DNA of 64,000 bases from Voacanga thouarsii (GCA_026120185.1 JANUWF010001475.1:558001-622000); one strand, 5' to 3'. Positions 23,520-34,998 are shown, numbered from the stretch's first letter. Notes: a model not told the origin generated them from the letters alone. Numbers and translations: made by a program.

Positions 23520-26500
23520 CAAACTTGTTCCGCTTGGTTTGCTAGTATGAATGGCTCATCCATCTCTTTATTTTCCCGGTACAACAAACGGTCCAGATTC
23601 ACCAAAGTAAACTTTAGTTCGTCAACTCTAACACCTCAATGAACATTAACCCAATCATATTTGAAATCAATTCACTACTATATCGGATCCTTATAATATC
23701 AGTAAGCACTCCATAGTAATTAACACCAGCTGCTATGTGATTCATATCTCTTGGACTAGAATAACTCATAGTATCAGCTTTATACATGACGCCAGAATTT
23801 TGGGTTGACTTGTTAGCCTCGTATGTTATTGTACGAAATTGGAAGCCATTCACGTTGCATGCATTGTAGCGCAACCCTTGATTGAAAGGACCATTTGCAA
23901 GCTTTTTAACTTCAGTAGGAATATTAGGGCATTCTTCATTCTCATCAACCTATAATAAATATAAGTGTTATAAAGGCTAATTGTTGTAGAGGAAAACTTG
24001 CTATATTGTCTTTGTTTTTACTTATATAATGACTGAGCCAACTGTGAAATGTTTGAGAATGAATACGTTGCCTGTCATGTAACCGAGATCTTGGATGCTC
24101 TCTATTTATGATAGACATGTGAAGACTGCAAATAGACCACACGTGAAATTTTAGAAGTTATAGTGAAAGAAGCATAAAAAATGAAAGATAATGATTGAAG
24201 AAAAACTGACTCTCTATAAGGTTTAAGGATGTCAAAGTTGGCTAAAACCCACCGATGTGCTTGCATCAATATTAAACGATCAAATATTACATCAATCCCT
24301 TTTCCAACTGATTTACCCACCGGGTTGTCATCATCAACATATCGTGGAGGCCTATTCTCTTTGCTCTCAACATCATCTAAATATCTCGACACGAAGCCAT
24401 ACATTCTTTCATTAAATATCCACTGGCTATCGAACCTTCAGGCCTAGCACGATTGCGCACGTAACACTTGAGAGTTTTCAAGTATCTTTCAGCTGGAAAC
24501 ATCCATCGACATTGAACTAGACCAGCTAATAATGCATCATCGGCCAAATGTATCGGTAAATGTTCCATTATATCAAAAAAACTAGGGATGAATGTCTTTT
24601 CAAGAAGATAGAGTGTAACTGCGAAACGGTCTTGAAGATACTCGAGATGCCTCTTTTTGTTGACTTTAGAACACAACTGCCTAAAACATGAAGCAATTTC
24701 AATCAAAAGTTGCACTTCATTCTTTGGCAAAGTTGTGCGGGCTACTAACGGGATTAACTGTTGGAGTAAAATGTGGGAATCATAACTCTTCAAATCTCTT
24801 AAAGTCTTTCTCCTCATGTTTACCCATCGAGAAATATTAGAACAATAGCCATCGGGAACTCTCAATTCCTTCAATACTGTAAAAAAAACTTCAACTTTCG
24901 ATCGACTCATTGTATAAGAAGCTGGTGGCAAGCTGTATCCAGTTCCAGATGGTTTTAAAATTGGATGTAAAGACTTTCTAATATTCATTGCCTGCAGGTC
25001 TTGACGAGCTTTAAAGTTATCTTTTGAAGAAATACTATCACCCAGTATTGTAAACAACAGATCATCTGCAAAATTTTTCTCAGTATGCATCGGGTCCAAG
25101 TTGTGCCTCATCAAATTACTCTCCCAATATGGCAACTCCCAAAAAATACTCTTCTTCTTCCAATTATAAGAATTTATGCCAAACTTCCATTTGTAGTCAG
25201 TCTGCATTCTAATTCTCATATCATCTACTGCATACTCTGTTAAACAACCCTGAAGATGTGTCAAAATTTCTGTCCCCGTACACCTTTTTGGTGCTTGTCA
25301 TAATTCCATTCCACCATAAAAAGAAACTTTGTCCCTACGGAGCTTGTGTGATGGTTGAAGAAATCTACGATGATGTAAGAAGTAATATTTACCGCCATTA
25401 GGCAAACGGTAAGACAAACAGTTGATACCGCATATCGGACAAGCTCGCTGGTTATGAACACTATAGCCAAAGAGATTACCATACACTAGAAAATCATTTA
25501 TGATCCACATAATAGCTGCACGCAGACGGAACATCTCTTTTGCCTCAGCATCATAAGTAAGCACACCGTCAAGCCACAATTGTTTCAACTCCTCGATCAA
25601 TGGTTGTAAAAATACATCGATTTTGTTTCCCGGACTCTTCGGGCCATCGATGAGAGTTGACAGAATAAAATAAAGTTGCTTCATGCATAGCCAGGGTGGT
25701 AAATTATATGGTATTAAAACAACAGGCCAAGTACTATGTGGTATGTACATATTTGAAAACGAACTAAATCCATCCGAAGCCAATCCAAGTCTAACATTTC
25801 GGCAATCACTTGCAAATTCCAAATGCAACTCATCAAACTTTCTCCAAGCCTTAGAATCAGCTGAGTGTCTATAAACTCCATCTTTCACACAACATTCCTG
25901 ATGCCACCTCATAAGGGATGCAGTTTTGCGAGACATGAACAATCGCTTCAATCTCAGAGTCAACGGAAAATACCTAACATGCTTGCATGCAACTGTACTG
26001 CCCTCTTTCTTGTACCTCGGAGCATTGCATACTTCACAAAGTTGTGCGGCCTCATTTTCCCTCTGTATATTATGCAATTATTTGGACAAGCATCCCAAAC
26101 TTTGCATTCCATTCCTAACACATTTGTTATCTTACTAGCCTCGTAGTAATTCTTGGCAATTTTCACTCCCATCTCACTAAAAGCATCCATTAGAAGCTCA
26201 AGTAGCATATCAACTACTTGTTCGACCACCCATTCAGGACTTTTAAATGTAACAATCTCATAATGAATGAAAGTGAAGAAAATTTAGTACAATCGGGATA
26301 CAATTCTATATTAGTCTCTCCCAACAATTCATGTATCTCTCTCAAATTATCAGGTTCTTCAGTTGTATTATCGAAGTCACTAATGCCACCAATATCTTGA
26401 AGCATCCCAGCCATATCATCCCCATGTTCGTTTTCAGTCGAAGGGATGTTTCTATGTGTATCGCAAGAAGATAAGTATGTTTCCCCATGAACACTCCACT

Positions 26501-26708
26501 TTTTGTACCAACGCATGAAACCCCACATTTGGCAATACTGTTTGACATCTAGTGTACTATAAAGATACCTATTCTGTTACTTCATACAAGGACAATGAAT
26601 TTTGGATTCATTGGGTTTGTCTCTTAACGCAAATTCTACAAAGGCATCCAAACCTTTATTATATTCATCACCTAAACGGTCTTATAAGTCAATCCACGAT
26701 CGGTCCAT
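23520..26708 (-). pseudogene. CACTA TNP2-like transposase gene, decayed
   Basis: Reading leftward from ATG at 26706-26708: MDRSWIDL (Transpos_assoc domain, stop after it), NKGLDAFVEFAL, HCPCMK (stop), then WGFMRWYKKWSVHGE. Next come the ACPNNCIIY block, a frameshift near 26050, and CEVCNAPRYKK. The Transposase_21 core follows with VRLGLASDGFSSFSNMY, STWPVVLIPYNLPPWLCMK and GPKSPGNKIDVFLQPLIEEL. After an in-frame TGA at about 25298 come WELPYWESNLMRHNLDPMHTEKN and the DUF4218 region to 24377. A frameshift near 24400 precedes SRYLDDVESKENRP, and the DUF4216 region (NVNGFQFRT, QNSGVM, YYGVLTDIIRIRY) lies near 23860-23640. The intact gene would cut and join the element ends. Several stops and frameshifts mean this copy does not encode a full protein. 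Confidence 0.88.
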
Positions 26709-28282
26709 CTTCCTATTCATTTATCCATATTTTCAGTCGATCTACAAGTTTCGTTATGATAAACATATTCAAGAATGAATGGAAATGAAGGGAAATGATA
26801 AAATGGAAATAGGTCAAGAATTCAATCCCCATCAAATTAGTGTTCAGTCTCCTTTTTAGTAGTAGTTAAAATAAATAAATAAATACACTCCTTGAGAGTT
26901 TTTAAAAGAGAGAAAATAAAAGATTTAATTAATCAAAATATCTTGGAACTCCAAAATCCTTAAACAAATAAGCTACTTAAAAAAATCAAGATAAACATAC
27001 CAGACATTTAGTAAATTATCGACTTAAAAAAAATAAAATTATTTGTAAAAAATTTTCTCACAAAACTATTTTAGTCAGATTATTTGAAAAAAAAATTTAA
27101 ATTTTGACAGAGTTTTCCCTATAAAATGAATATTTTCCAAGCACTAGGCCACCTCAAAATGCGCAATTATGCAATTCAACCAATAAAAAACTCATAAAAC
27201 CATCCAACCATTCAATCATGTTTATAACAAATTTCCAAGTAAACAGAAGGTTTATGGTTGAAATATTATCCATATAAAAACATGTCAAACCTCTTAAGCA
27301 TAACTAACTGATGAACCAGAAAGCAATTAGAATGAAAAAAGTAAACATCTTCAGGTTGTACTAGAACTAGAAGAAAACAAGTAACAGGAAGAAAAAGATA
27401 ACTTATGAAACATTGTTAGAAGAATACAAAAACAAAACTTATATACAAAAACATTTTTAGAAGAATGAACGAACCTCTATATACAATGAAACAAAACTTA
27501 CGAAGCATTAGGAAACAAGAGAAGAATAAGTCGTCACTACTTCTTTTGTGTTCAGGGATTGGATAAATAACATTGTTAAGTAAATAATCCTACATAAAAT
27601 GTGATTAAAGAACTCATAAGGTAAACAAAAAATTGAACATATCTCCACTTAATATTTCAGATAATACAGCGAACACTTAATATTTAAGTGAATATCAGTA
27701 GTATACATACAAATTTTAGTTTATTTTTTGAGCTAAAAACCAATTTCCGTAAGGAATTGTTAAGCACGCCCTATTCAAGATCTCTACCAATTTCCGCAAG
27801 AGTTTGTTAAGCAGCTTTAACATCACAAACTACCTCAAATTCTCATAGTGAACCCATCTAAAGTAGACGAGTCTCAATTGGCTTTTGAGTAAAAATTACA
27901 TTTGGTAAACTCCCTTGAGCAACGTCTAGATTTAGCATTCAAGCAGAATACCATATCAGATTCTGGATTTAGCATTCAAGCAGAATACCATATACAATCT
28001 GAATCTCAATAATCTCAACCAGAATAGCTGTACAAATAAACAAGCAGCAGTCAAATCTGAATGACATACTCGGACGCAGAGGCAGAGGCGGAGCTAGGTG
28101 GCTGAAATGCGACGGAGAAGAAGACAGCCTGGAGAAGAAGACAGCCCCGACCTAGCAATTTGATGCACGAAGAAGAAGATGCGCAGAGAAGAAGACAGCT
28201 CCGAGAAGAAGATGCGCAAAGAAGAAGACAGCTCAAGCTCAACGAAGAATAGAAAGATGACTGCGGCGGGATTGATATAACA

Positions 28283-28402
28283 GTCACATACGACGGTTGT
28301 AATAACCAACCATCGTATTAGGGCAACTTAATGCGATGGTTATTATAACCGTCATATTATGTTGCCCTAATACGACCTTTATCCATCAAACCGTCGTATT
28401 TG
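28283..28402. repeat. Inner cluster of the TACGACGG-type motif
   Basis: Five to six copies in both orientations (for example CATACGACGGTTG, CCATCGTATTAGG, CTAATACGACC, ACCGTCGTATTTGA) lie about 1 kb inside the right end of the CACTA element, separated from the terminal cluster by AT-rich DNA. Confidence 0.75.
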
Positions 28403-29100
28403 ATCCGGTATAAAAATTAAAAATTAATTACTTTTAAATTTATACACACACACACATACTAACATGACACAAAACTACAATAACTTTAATTCTAAAATAT
28501 TAATTATATTATATATACTACATAGATATATGCACACGCATGCATATTTGTAATTAAAATTTTTCACACACACACAAAAAAAAAAAAAAAAACATATCAT
28601 AGAATAATTAACTAACAAAATGAAATTCAAACTCGATCTTTAATACAAATATAAGAAAATTGAATTCATATGATGCAAACTGTAGATTTATTTACAAGAT
28701 TAATGATCTAAGTATTAATTAACTAGCTAGATATATAATTACAAAGTTAAAACAAGCTAATTAATTTAATTATTCCAAATTTGAAAGTCATTTGTTTTTG
28801 TTGTTGTTGTTGAAAGTCATTTGTTTTATTCTATCACATTTTTTAGTAACACTTATAAAATAGTAATAAAAAATAGTGTATTTACAAATATAATTATATA
28901 TCAAATTATGAACCAACCGAAGCATTACTAAAACTACTGATGACTAAATTTGAAAAGAAATAGATAAAATTCAAACTACTTTCAATTCATTTTATTTTAC
29001 TTCAAAAACATAAATTACAGTAATTTTGACTCATACAATGGTTGTTAAATAGTGATATTTATAAAAACAGCGAAATTTTAATTAAAATTAACTCTTAAAT

Positions 29101-29140
29101 CCTAAACCCTAAACCCTAAATCTTAAACCCTAAACCCTAA
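29101..29140. repeat. Interstitial telomere-like repeat (CCCTAAA type)
   Basis: Five to six units of CCTAAAC or its single-base variants (one reads CCTAAATCTT) lie in tandem. CCCTAAA is the standard plant telomere unit. The tract sits inside the CACTA element just before its right subterminal array. Confidence 0.9.
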
Positions 29141-29375
29141 TATTTACAACGGTTAAGCCTAGCCGTCATATTTTATTCACCTAATACGACGGTTTGACGA
29201 CAAAATACGACGATTAATGTAGCTGTCGTATTTGCTCGACCTAATACGACGGTTATACCCAAATCGTCGTATATAGTTGTCTAATACGACGACTTACTGA
29301 CCGTCGTTAAAGATACTCAATTACGACGGTTTTATGGCCGTCGTAATTGATGTCGTCGTATTTGCTTGTTTTTTT
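29141..29375. repeat. Right subterminal repeat array of the CACTA element
   Basis: About a dozen copies in both orientations of the same motif as at the left end (AATACGACGG, CCGTCGTAATTG, GTCGTATTTGC). The last copy, GTCGTATTTGCTTG, is directly next to the terminal inverted repeat. Confidence 0.9.
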
Positions 29376-29385
29376 TGTAGTGTCC

Positions 29386-30086
29386 AACACACAATTTTCT
29401 TCTCATAGTTCATTTTCTTCCCATACTCACAAGCATTAAATACTGAGTTTTTGAAGGTTTGTATTTCTCCTTTTAATCTTCTTTCTTCAAAAATTAATTT
29501 ACTCGCCACCTCTTACTAAACTACAGTTTCCTTCCAATACATTAAAATGGGCTAGATGTATTTGTAAGTAGATGGAAGAGATAAAGATGAGTCGCAGAGT
29601 TTTATCCTCATCATCTATGTTGATTCAAAGAGTCTCCAATTCATAAATAATCTCATTTAAGACGTTCAAATGATCTGAAATTTTTGTACCTTCCTCAATC
29701 TACAATTTATAAAATTGCTCCTTCAAATAGAGCCTATTTGAAACACTTTTGATCTAGTACAATTCTTTAAACTTATCCTAAATTTCCCTTATTGTAAGCA
29801 GTCCAACCACATTAATAAGAACATTCTTTGCTAAATTGAGATGTATTTGACTGGCAGCTCTCGTATCTAACTCCTTCCAATCTTCATCGTTCATTGTGAA
29901 CTTTTCTGAGTCTCCACTACTATCACCGGGCATTTCTAAATTTTTTCTATTGGTCAAAGGGATTGACCTCCCCTTCAAAACTTTGTACAATCCAAACTGG
30001 ATTAACAAATCATTGACTTGCACTTGCCATAAGGCAAAATTAATTTTCCCGTCAAATTTCTCAACATCAAATTTAGCTGCTGACAT
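29386..30086 (-). pseudogene. Copia gag remnant (DUF4219/UBN2 type), 5' portion
   Basis: ATG at 30084-30086 opens 102 codons with KFDVEKFDGKINFALWQVQV, LLIQFGLYKVLKG and MNDEDWKELDTRAASQIHLNLA, the N-terminal pattern of Copia Gag proteins. Stops break the frame beyond 29778, but more gag-like blocks continue toward the CACTA insertion. The last codons before the insertion encode the first Cys of the zinc knuckle. The remaining part of gag is at 20694-20752, on the other side of the CACTA element. Confidence 0.8.
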
Positions 30087-30279
30087 TTTTCTTGTACTTT
30101 TATTTTAGTGTAAAACACACACTAAAATTCCACCACACCAAAGATACTTGTAGGTTTAATAAAAAAAAAGAGTAAATAATAATCTAACTTATTTTCTGAT
30201 GTGGAGGGTCCAACTTAGTGGCAACCACAGAGCATACGATAAGTAGATATTAATAACCCAATAAATTTATGATACCCGT

Positions 30280-30790
30280 TGATGGGAAAATTTTTCTATT
30301 ACCCCATAAATTATCTTTATTAAAAATAGTCAAACAACCACAGAGAAATATAATAAAATAAGGATTTACGTAAAAAAAAAACTCTAAAATTGGAGAAAAA
30401 CCACGGTTGTTATCAAAAGACATTCGGAAAAAAAATATTCACAATGTGAAAAATTATTACAATATTTTTTCTCACACCCAAAATTCAAGAAAAATACCTA
30501 AAGTGTAATCAGAGAATTTTTCTAAACTCTCAAACCCTCACAATTTTTTTGAGTTTTAAACTCAAAAACAAACTCACTCATACCTATTTTCTCTCTTGGT
30601 GTTACTATTGTTGTTTTTCCGTTGATGTATTTCACTTACAAAATATTACTCCTATTTATAAGTAAACTAAATTGCTTGTCCATCACATATTTTGATTGTC
30701 TTCTAACTATCCACGTCCACTTACTTTTAACTACATATATTAATTTGCCTTCCATCACAAATAATATATTTTTTTAATTAATTCTTAACA
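30280..30790 (-). repeat. 5' LTR of the Copia remnant
   Basis: It aligns with 20083-20613 but with many substitutions and small gaps. The minus-strand start is TGTTAAGAATTAATT; the inner end near 30280 is degraded from the expected CA. Confidence 0.8.
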
Positions 30791-32371
30791 ATGGTTTGGT
30801 TCCCCTCATGTGAGATGTGACAATAAATGAGATAGGAAAATAGAAATGAATGTAAATATTTTCGATTCCTGATTCTTCTTATTTGGTAAGAAGAAAAGAC
30901 GCACACAAAGTAAATAAGAAATATTCTTTGAGCGTATTCTCTCACTCTTTTACCCTTTCTTTTACAACGATTGGAAGGAAATGCGCATGCAAATGGTACT
31001 ATATCTAAGGTCATTCAGTCTATACACATTCTAGAGCCGAAGAGGACCTAAACAGAGATGGATCCGCCCCCGCCTTAGCCCTCCAAAATTTTTTACAATT
31101 TGTATAATTTCTTGTAAAAAATTAAAAATTTTTAAATTTTTTAAAATTTATATTTCATCTCCTTTAAAATTTTTCTCTTAACTATAACTTATTTTTCTAA
31201 CTCTAAATTTCAAGTTCTATACTTGGATGCAAACAATTAGAATAAGACATATAATGGGCTGCATTATTCTATTAAAGCCCAATATAGACATGGATTGCAT
31301 TTTTCAGTCTCTTACAAAAGCTGAAATCCCAATGGCCTCTCTGCAAGTTTGGTGTATAAGGCCCAGATAGGAATGCATTCGGACACAACCTTTCCGAACT
31401 TCAAAACAAGCTGGCCCGAAATATCTCCGTCCAGTTTCGTGTCGCCGAACTATAAGCCGAGAGGAAGTCGCCGGCTTACTAGTGCCTCCGGTGCAGTGCG
31501 CAGTGGGCAGTCGGCGTTCACTCTGGTATTCCCCGAGAATATTGTTAGCGTAAGCTCTCTGTCTCCTATTCAATTGGGAGTTCAACTTTGTTCTGCAATT
31601 CTGTGTTTACATTATTAACATCTTTAGAGAAGATTGAAGAACAAAAATAGAGAAATGAAAGAGGTAGCTCTCCTCTACTCGTACCGTTGAACCTCCGTAG
31701 CTGAAGTATACCTGGAGACACAATGATTTCCACGTTACTTCTTCGGTTTTCTGGAAGTGAATTCGGGGGAAGAAAGAACTAATTTGAATATGATATTCCG
31801 ATTTCAGTTCCATTCCGTGAAATTCAAACGAACAAAGATTTGCTTTTGTTTCTGAATCCAACAGAATATCCGGTAATTGGGTGTTTCATCACTAAGACTA
31901 GTCCATTGGGGGCTGCCTTGCAGTGAATATCTTTGAACTTCTTTATTGGCATTGAACGACTATATGTATATTTGAAACCATTTCAATTTGAAGTGATATC
32001 ATAATTAAGATAAATCCTAAATTTGAAATAACATTCAAGAACTGGGTAATATGCTATGCTTTTACGTTACACTGAGAACCGAAAGTTGTATTAAATTCAA
32101 AACTTCTTACAAGCATTCTGTTAACTGACAAAGGATCAGATGACAGACGAACAACGGGAATCGTGAAGACATAGGTCAAAGGAATCACAAAATTGTTACC
32201 CTCATAACTAAAACCTATCTAGCTACTCTCAAATTGTAAAGTTGCCAGCAAAAGGAAGTTCCACACTCAATACTTCTACAAACTAGCTGCAGTCATTTGC
32301 TGCACATTAATACTGTGAAGGTTCCTAATATGAATTCTTGTTCTTCCCATTGATATGTAGGACATTGAAAA
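30791..32371. other. Intergenic region between the Copia remnant and the WRKY gene
   Basis: No complete gene is supported. The segment 31373-31549 is a candidate orphan exon (listed separately). Bases 31620-32371 include the WRKY 3' flank and show no other pattern. Confidence 0.35.
31373..31549 (+). pseudogene. Possible orphan first exon of an unidentified gene
   Basis: The open frame from ATG 31373 has 59 codons that are less AT-rich than the flanks and rich in Ser, Pro and Arg, like an organelle-targeting sequence. It ends at a good donor (AGC|GTAAGC, GT at 31550). No following exon with a recognisable domain was found on this strand before the WRKY gene, so it may be a relic of a gene whose rest was lost, or chance. 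I do not recognise the protein. Confidence 0.22.
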
Positions 32372-34312
32372 TTAAGAAAAGAACCTCGGATTGCCAAATA
32401 TAAAGTTTGGCTCAAATTCCATTTGACTATATGGGTTCTGCAAACCAAGGGTTGGGGAGTCTGTAGCTGAAGTTGTTGCTGAGATTATGTCAGTGAGTTC
32501 AGATTCTGAGGGATGTGAGCTAAGGTTTCCTGCAAGACTGTTCACATGCAAAGGTGAAGCTGAGAAATAGTTTAATCCTGAGTTCGTAGGAGACAGAAAT
32601 GATGAGGATGGATTCCCTGCAAAAGTGCTGTTTTCAATTGCAGAAGGAAAGAGAGCATTTCTTTCAGCATTAGCGGTTGATGTTGAAGGGAAGTTAAGTG
32701 AAGAAAATGGTTGATTATGATTTTCAATGTTCTCAGTGATAACTCTCAGGCCTGTTTGGAAACTCAAGAGTACTTCGTGTTGACTTTGTTGTGGTTTGCA
32801 GATCCCTTGCTGGTGATTCACCCCTGAGCTTGGTTCTGGCCGTTCAGGCAATGATGGAGGTGGATTTACTTCAGAAGAACCCTGGCTACACGTATGCCTT
32901 CCGCGGTATGTTATTTCAAATATGGTTGGATCATCATCAGATCTTTGAACTTGCTTGTTTGCCAAACAGCCTTGGACATGTCGGTGGGTGCATCTGTAAT
33001 AACCCCTGCAGAGATGGGTGTAATCATGACTAGAATTAGAAAGTGCGTGAGAAAGACAAACTGAGGTACACATAATTTAGTAGATAGCCATGAGGTGCGT
33101 AGAGCAATAACTTATACTTGAAATAATGCAAGTTTTCTTGGTAATTCCGTAACATCTTTCGTATTAGATGTCTTCATGCTAGTATTTCTTTTATCCTACG
33201 GATTTTCTCCCTTGAGGCATCTACTCCCAATTCTGCCATGAGAACAAGATGCTGAACAAGGAAAAGAAGAGAGAGGTGGAGAGAGAAGCTGTAGCCAAGG
33301 TGGCGCTGTGGCAAGTTAGTTTGGAAAGAGTTTGAAGAGCCTATGATTAAAGCTCCCCAACGAACAAGCAATTAGCGGGGAGATAATTTTAGATAGACTA
33401 GTACGGATATTTTTTTGGGGAAACTATAATGTTTCTTTCTCCGTAGAATTCCTTGGATGTAATAGAAAATAGGGAGGTTCTCATGTAGGCTTTGTATTCC
33501 TTTTTCGTCTTTCTTTTGGTGGAAACTTTTGTAGGCTTTATCCTGCATTTAACTTGTCTTTACAAGGGTAAAATTTAACTAGAATCACCTAATTAGCCTT
33601 TGGTGTGTAGCTGTCCTCCTAGTCTTGGATGTTTTCAGAGTGATTATAAGGTAGATAAATCAATATACTAATGATTGCCAAAAAAAAAAAAAAAATGATT
33701 GGCAGAGTCAGACTATTCCAACCTTGGATGTTTAGCTCCAAGAATGTCTTTTTGCCCGTACTTTCTCCAGGTATAGCCATCATCAAGAGGTCCTTCTAGT
33801 CCTGTCCCTGGACAAACTTGAACTTGTGTTGTCCATCGCGGCATGGCATTTCTGCAGGACAGGTTTGATAGCATTAGCAATACTAATTCACATTGTGACG
33901 TGAACATAACTGTCATGATTCGTTGAGTGCAGTGCAATAACATATTACTACTGCGACAGAAAATGAAATCTACGAGTTTTTACCTTTTCCTCGGGGTATC
34001 TCTGAGGTCTTGTTGATCCCTGTGGAATTCCCGATCAGAATCTTCACTGCGTGGACTTGCACTTGGGGATTGCGGGGATTCAGACGTGCCGGCTCTCATC
34101 CCTGCATTTTGTGTCTCTGTAACCGTTGCATTTGCTTTTAGCAAATACAACGCCTTGTCATAGGAATTCAGAATCTTGTGAACCAGCACTTCACGAGTTT
34201 CGCGTGAAGAGGATGGCACATTAAGATGAATCTGGAGCTGCTTGGCTAACTCCTTCCCCAGTATTAGCTCATTTATCAGATTGTTGAGCTCCACCTCTGA
34301 AAAGTTCTCCAT
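32372..34312 (-). CDS. WRKY transcription factor, group III (WRKY53/41/46-like)
   Basis: Group III WRKY proteins bind W-boxes (TTGACC/T) and act in defence, senescence and stress signalling (known). Exons, in transcript order, are 34312-33984, 33851-33723 and 33005-32372, giving 363 residues. The WRKY domain has WRKYGQKD at residues 138-145 and a zinc finger with Cys158, Cys166, His190 and Cys192, i.e. C-x7-C-x23-H-x1-C, which defines group III. The second intron interrupts the domain after the Arg of HPR, the conserved R-type intron position. The N-terminus has a leucine-rich segment (residues about 5-30) typical of this group, then a Ser/Pro-rich, acidic linker. The C-terminus is Ser/Asn-rich with an acidic patch (SESELTDIISATTSATDSP), a plausible activation region. 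I cannot choose between WRKY30, 41, 46, 53, 54, 55 and 70 by eye; the pattern looks closest to 53/41. Confidence 0.92.
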
Positions 34313-34686
34313 CTATGAATCACAAAAAAGCCAACGAGGAAGCAAGAAGTGTACGCCTGAGGCTAGTCCGCTTGTATCAACTTCCAAGCATGCAAACAAT
34401 AGCCGAATAAACCAGTCTATGCTCGTTGGTGAATTGAATCTTTGCTTCTAGAGTCATGCAAAATAGTAGAAAACGTGAATACTAAAAACAGAAAGGAAGA
34501 AATATGTAAGACAGACTTGATTTCTAAAAACAAACAGAGGAAAGGGAGATAGCAAGCAGCAGAACAGGTATTTGCCTACGAAGGATTCTGATCAATTTGA
34601 CAGTTGCTCTGCAGGATGTTCAAAGCTTAAGCTTATGAATGTTGTAAGGAGGTGATGGTTAGGTTATTTCCTAATTACTAGTATTG

Positions 34687-34695
34687 TTTTATATA
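34687..34695 (-). promoter_or_regulatory. Candidate TATA box of the WRKY gene
   Basis: The minus strand reads TATATAAAA, about 375 bases upstream of the ATG. A leader of some 340 bases is plausible, possibly with an intron. This is the best TATA-like match in the upstream region, but other AT-rich stretches exist. Confidence 0.4.
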
Positions 34696-34766
34696 CGAAA
34701 GGGCTTATTTGAATAGAGAATTTGAGGGAAATGAGATGGCGATGCAGGATGGAATCGGCAGAAAAT

Positions 34767-34772
34767 TTGACC
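34767..34772 (+). promoter_or_regulatory. W-box TTGACC upstream of the WRKY gene
   Basis: A perfect TTGACC lies about 75 bases upstream of the candidate TATA box. WRKY genes of this group are often controlled by WRKY proteins through such sites, so auto- or cross-regulation is possible. A six-base match alone is weak evidence. Confidence 0.4.
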
Positions 34773-34998
34773 GAGAAAAGTGAAGCGTTTTCTTCAAAGA
34801 CCAGTCTTTGGTCTTCAAAAGTATAGATGGGGTAAAACAGTCCAACTGCTGACCTTTTCAAACCTTACGAAATAATCCCTGAAATTATTCACCGGGGGAA
34901 AGAAACACTCCTACCACTACCACTCTTGGGTCTTGGCCAATTATTGATTCGGCTAAAAATAGAAGTATTTGAAGAGAAAATAAATATAGAAATTATCA

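Larger units (their letters stand above)
26709..29140. other. CACTA internal non-coding region, 5' of the transposase
   Basis: AT-rich DNA without a supported gene. It includes a direct duplication of a 37-base unit at about 27925-27995 (TTTAGCATTCAAGCAGAATA). At 28105-28240 there are four copies of GAAGAAGACAGC-like units, which could be part of the transposase leader. An inner set of the subterminal motif lies at about 28283-28402, and telomere-like repeats at 29101-29140. Confidence 0.55.
20756..29382 (-). mobile_element. CACTA (En/Spm) DNA transposon, 8,627 bases, inserted in the Copia gag
   Basis: The right end, read inward on the minus strand, is CACTACAAAAAAAAC; the left end reads TACTACAAAATTATAG, so the first terminal base has mutated from C to T. 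The element is flanked on both sides by TCC (20753-20755 and 29383-29385), the 3-base duplication typical of CACTA elements. Inside are a decayed TNP2-like transposase gene and a TNPA-like gene, both on the minus strand. Both ends have dense subterminal copies of a TACGACGG-type motif, which in the family bind the TNPA protein. With stops and frameshifts in the transposase it is probably non-autonomous now. Confidence 0.92.
20083..30790 (-). mobile_element. Copia-type LTR retrotransposon, gag-only remnant, split by a CACTA transposon
   Basis: Two similar LTRs (20083-20613 and about 30280-30790) flank an internal region read on the minus strand. The 5' LTR is the right-hand one. Next to it a primer-binding-like GGTATCA (plus 30267-30279, complement) fits the initiator-Met tRNA site of Copia elements, followed by gag. 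Before the left LTR lies a purine run (complement of 20614-20624) that fits a polypurine tract. Only gag is found; no protease, integrase or RT, so this was a non-autonomous or deleted copy. An 8.6 kb CACTA element occupies 20756-29382. LTRs are visibly diverged and no clean 5-base target duplication is seen, so the insertion is old. Confidence 0.8.

Noticed and set aside
28051..28309. Leu/Ser/Cys-rich open frames on the minus strand
   Set aside because: They arise from the GAAGAAGACAGC-type repeats and lie in the leader region of the CACTA transposase.
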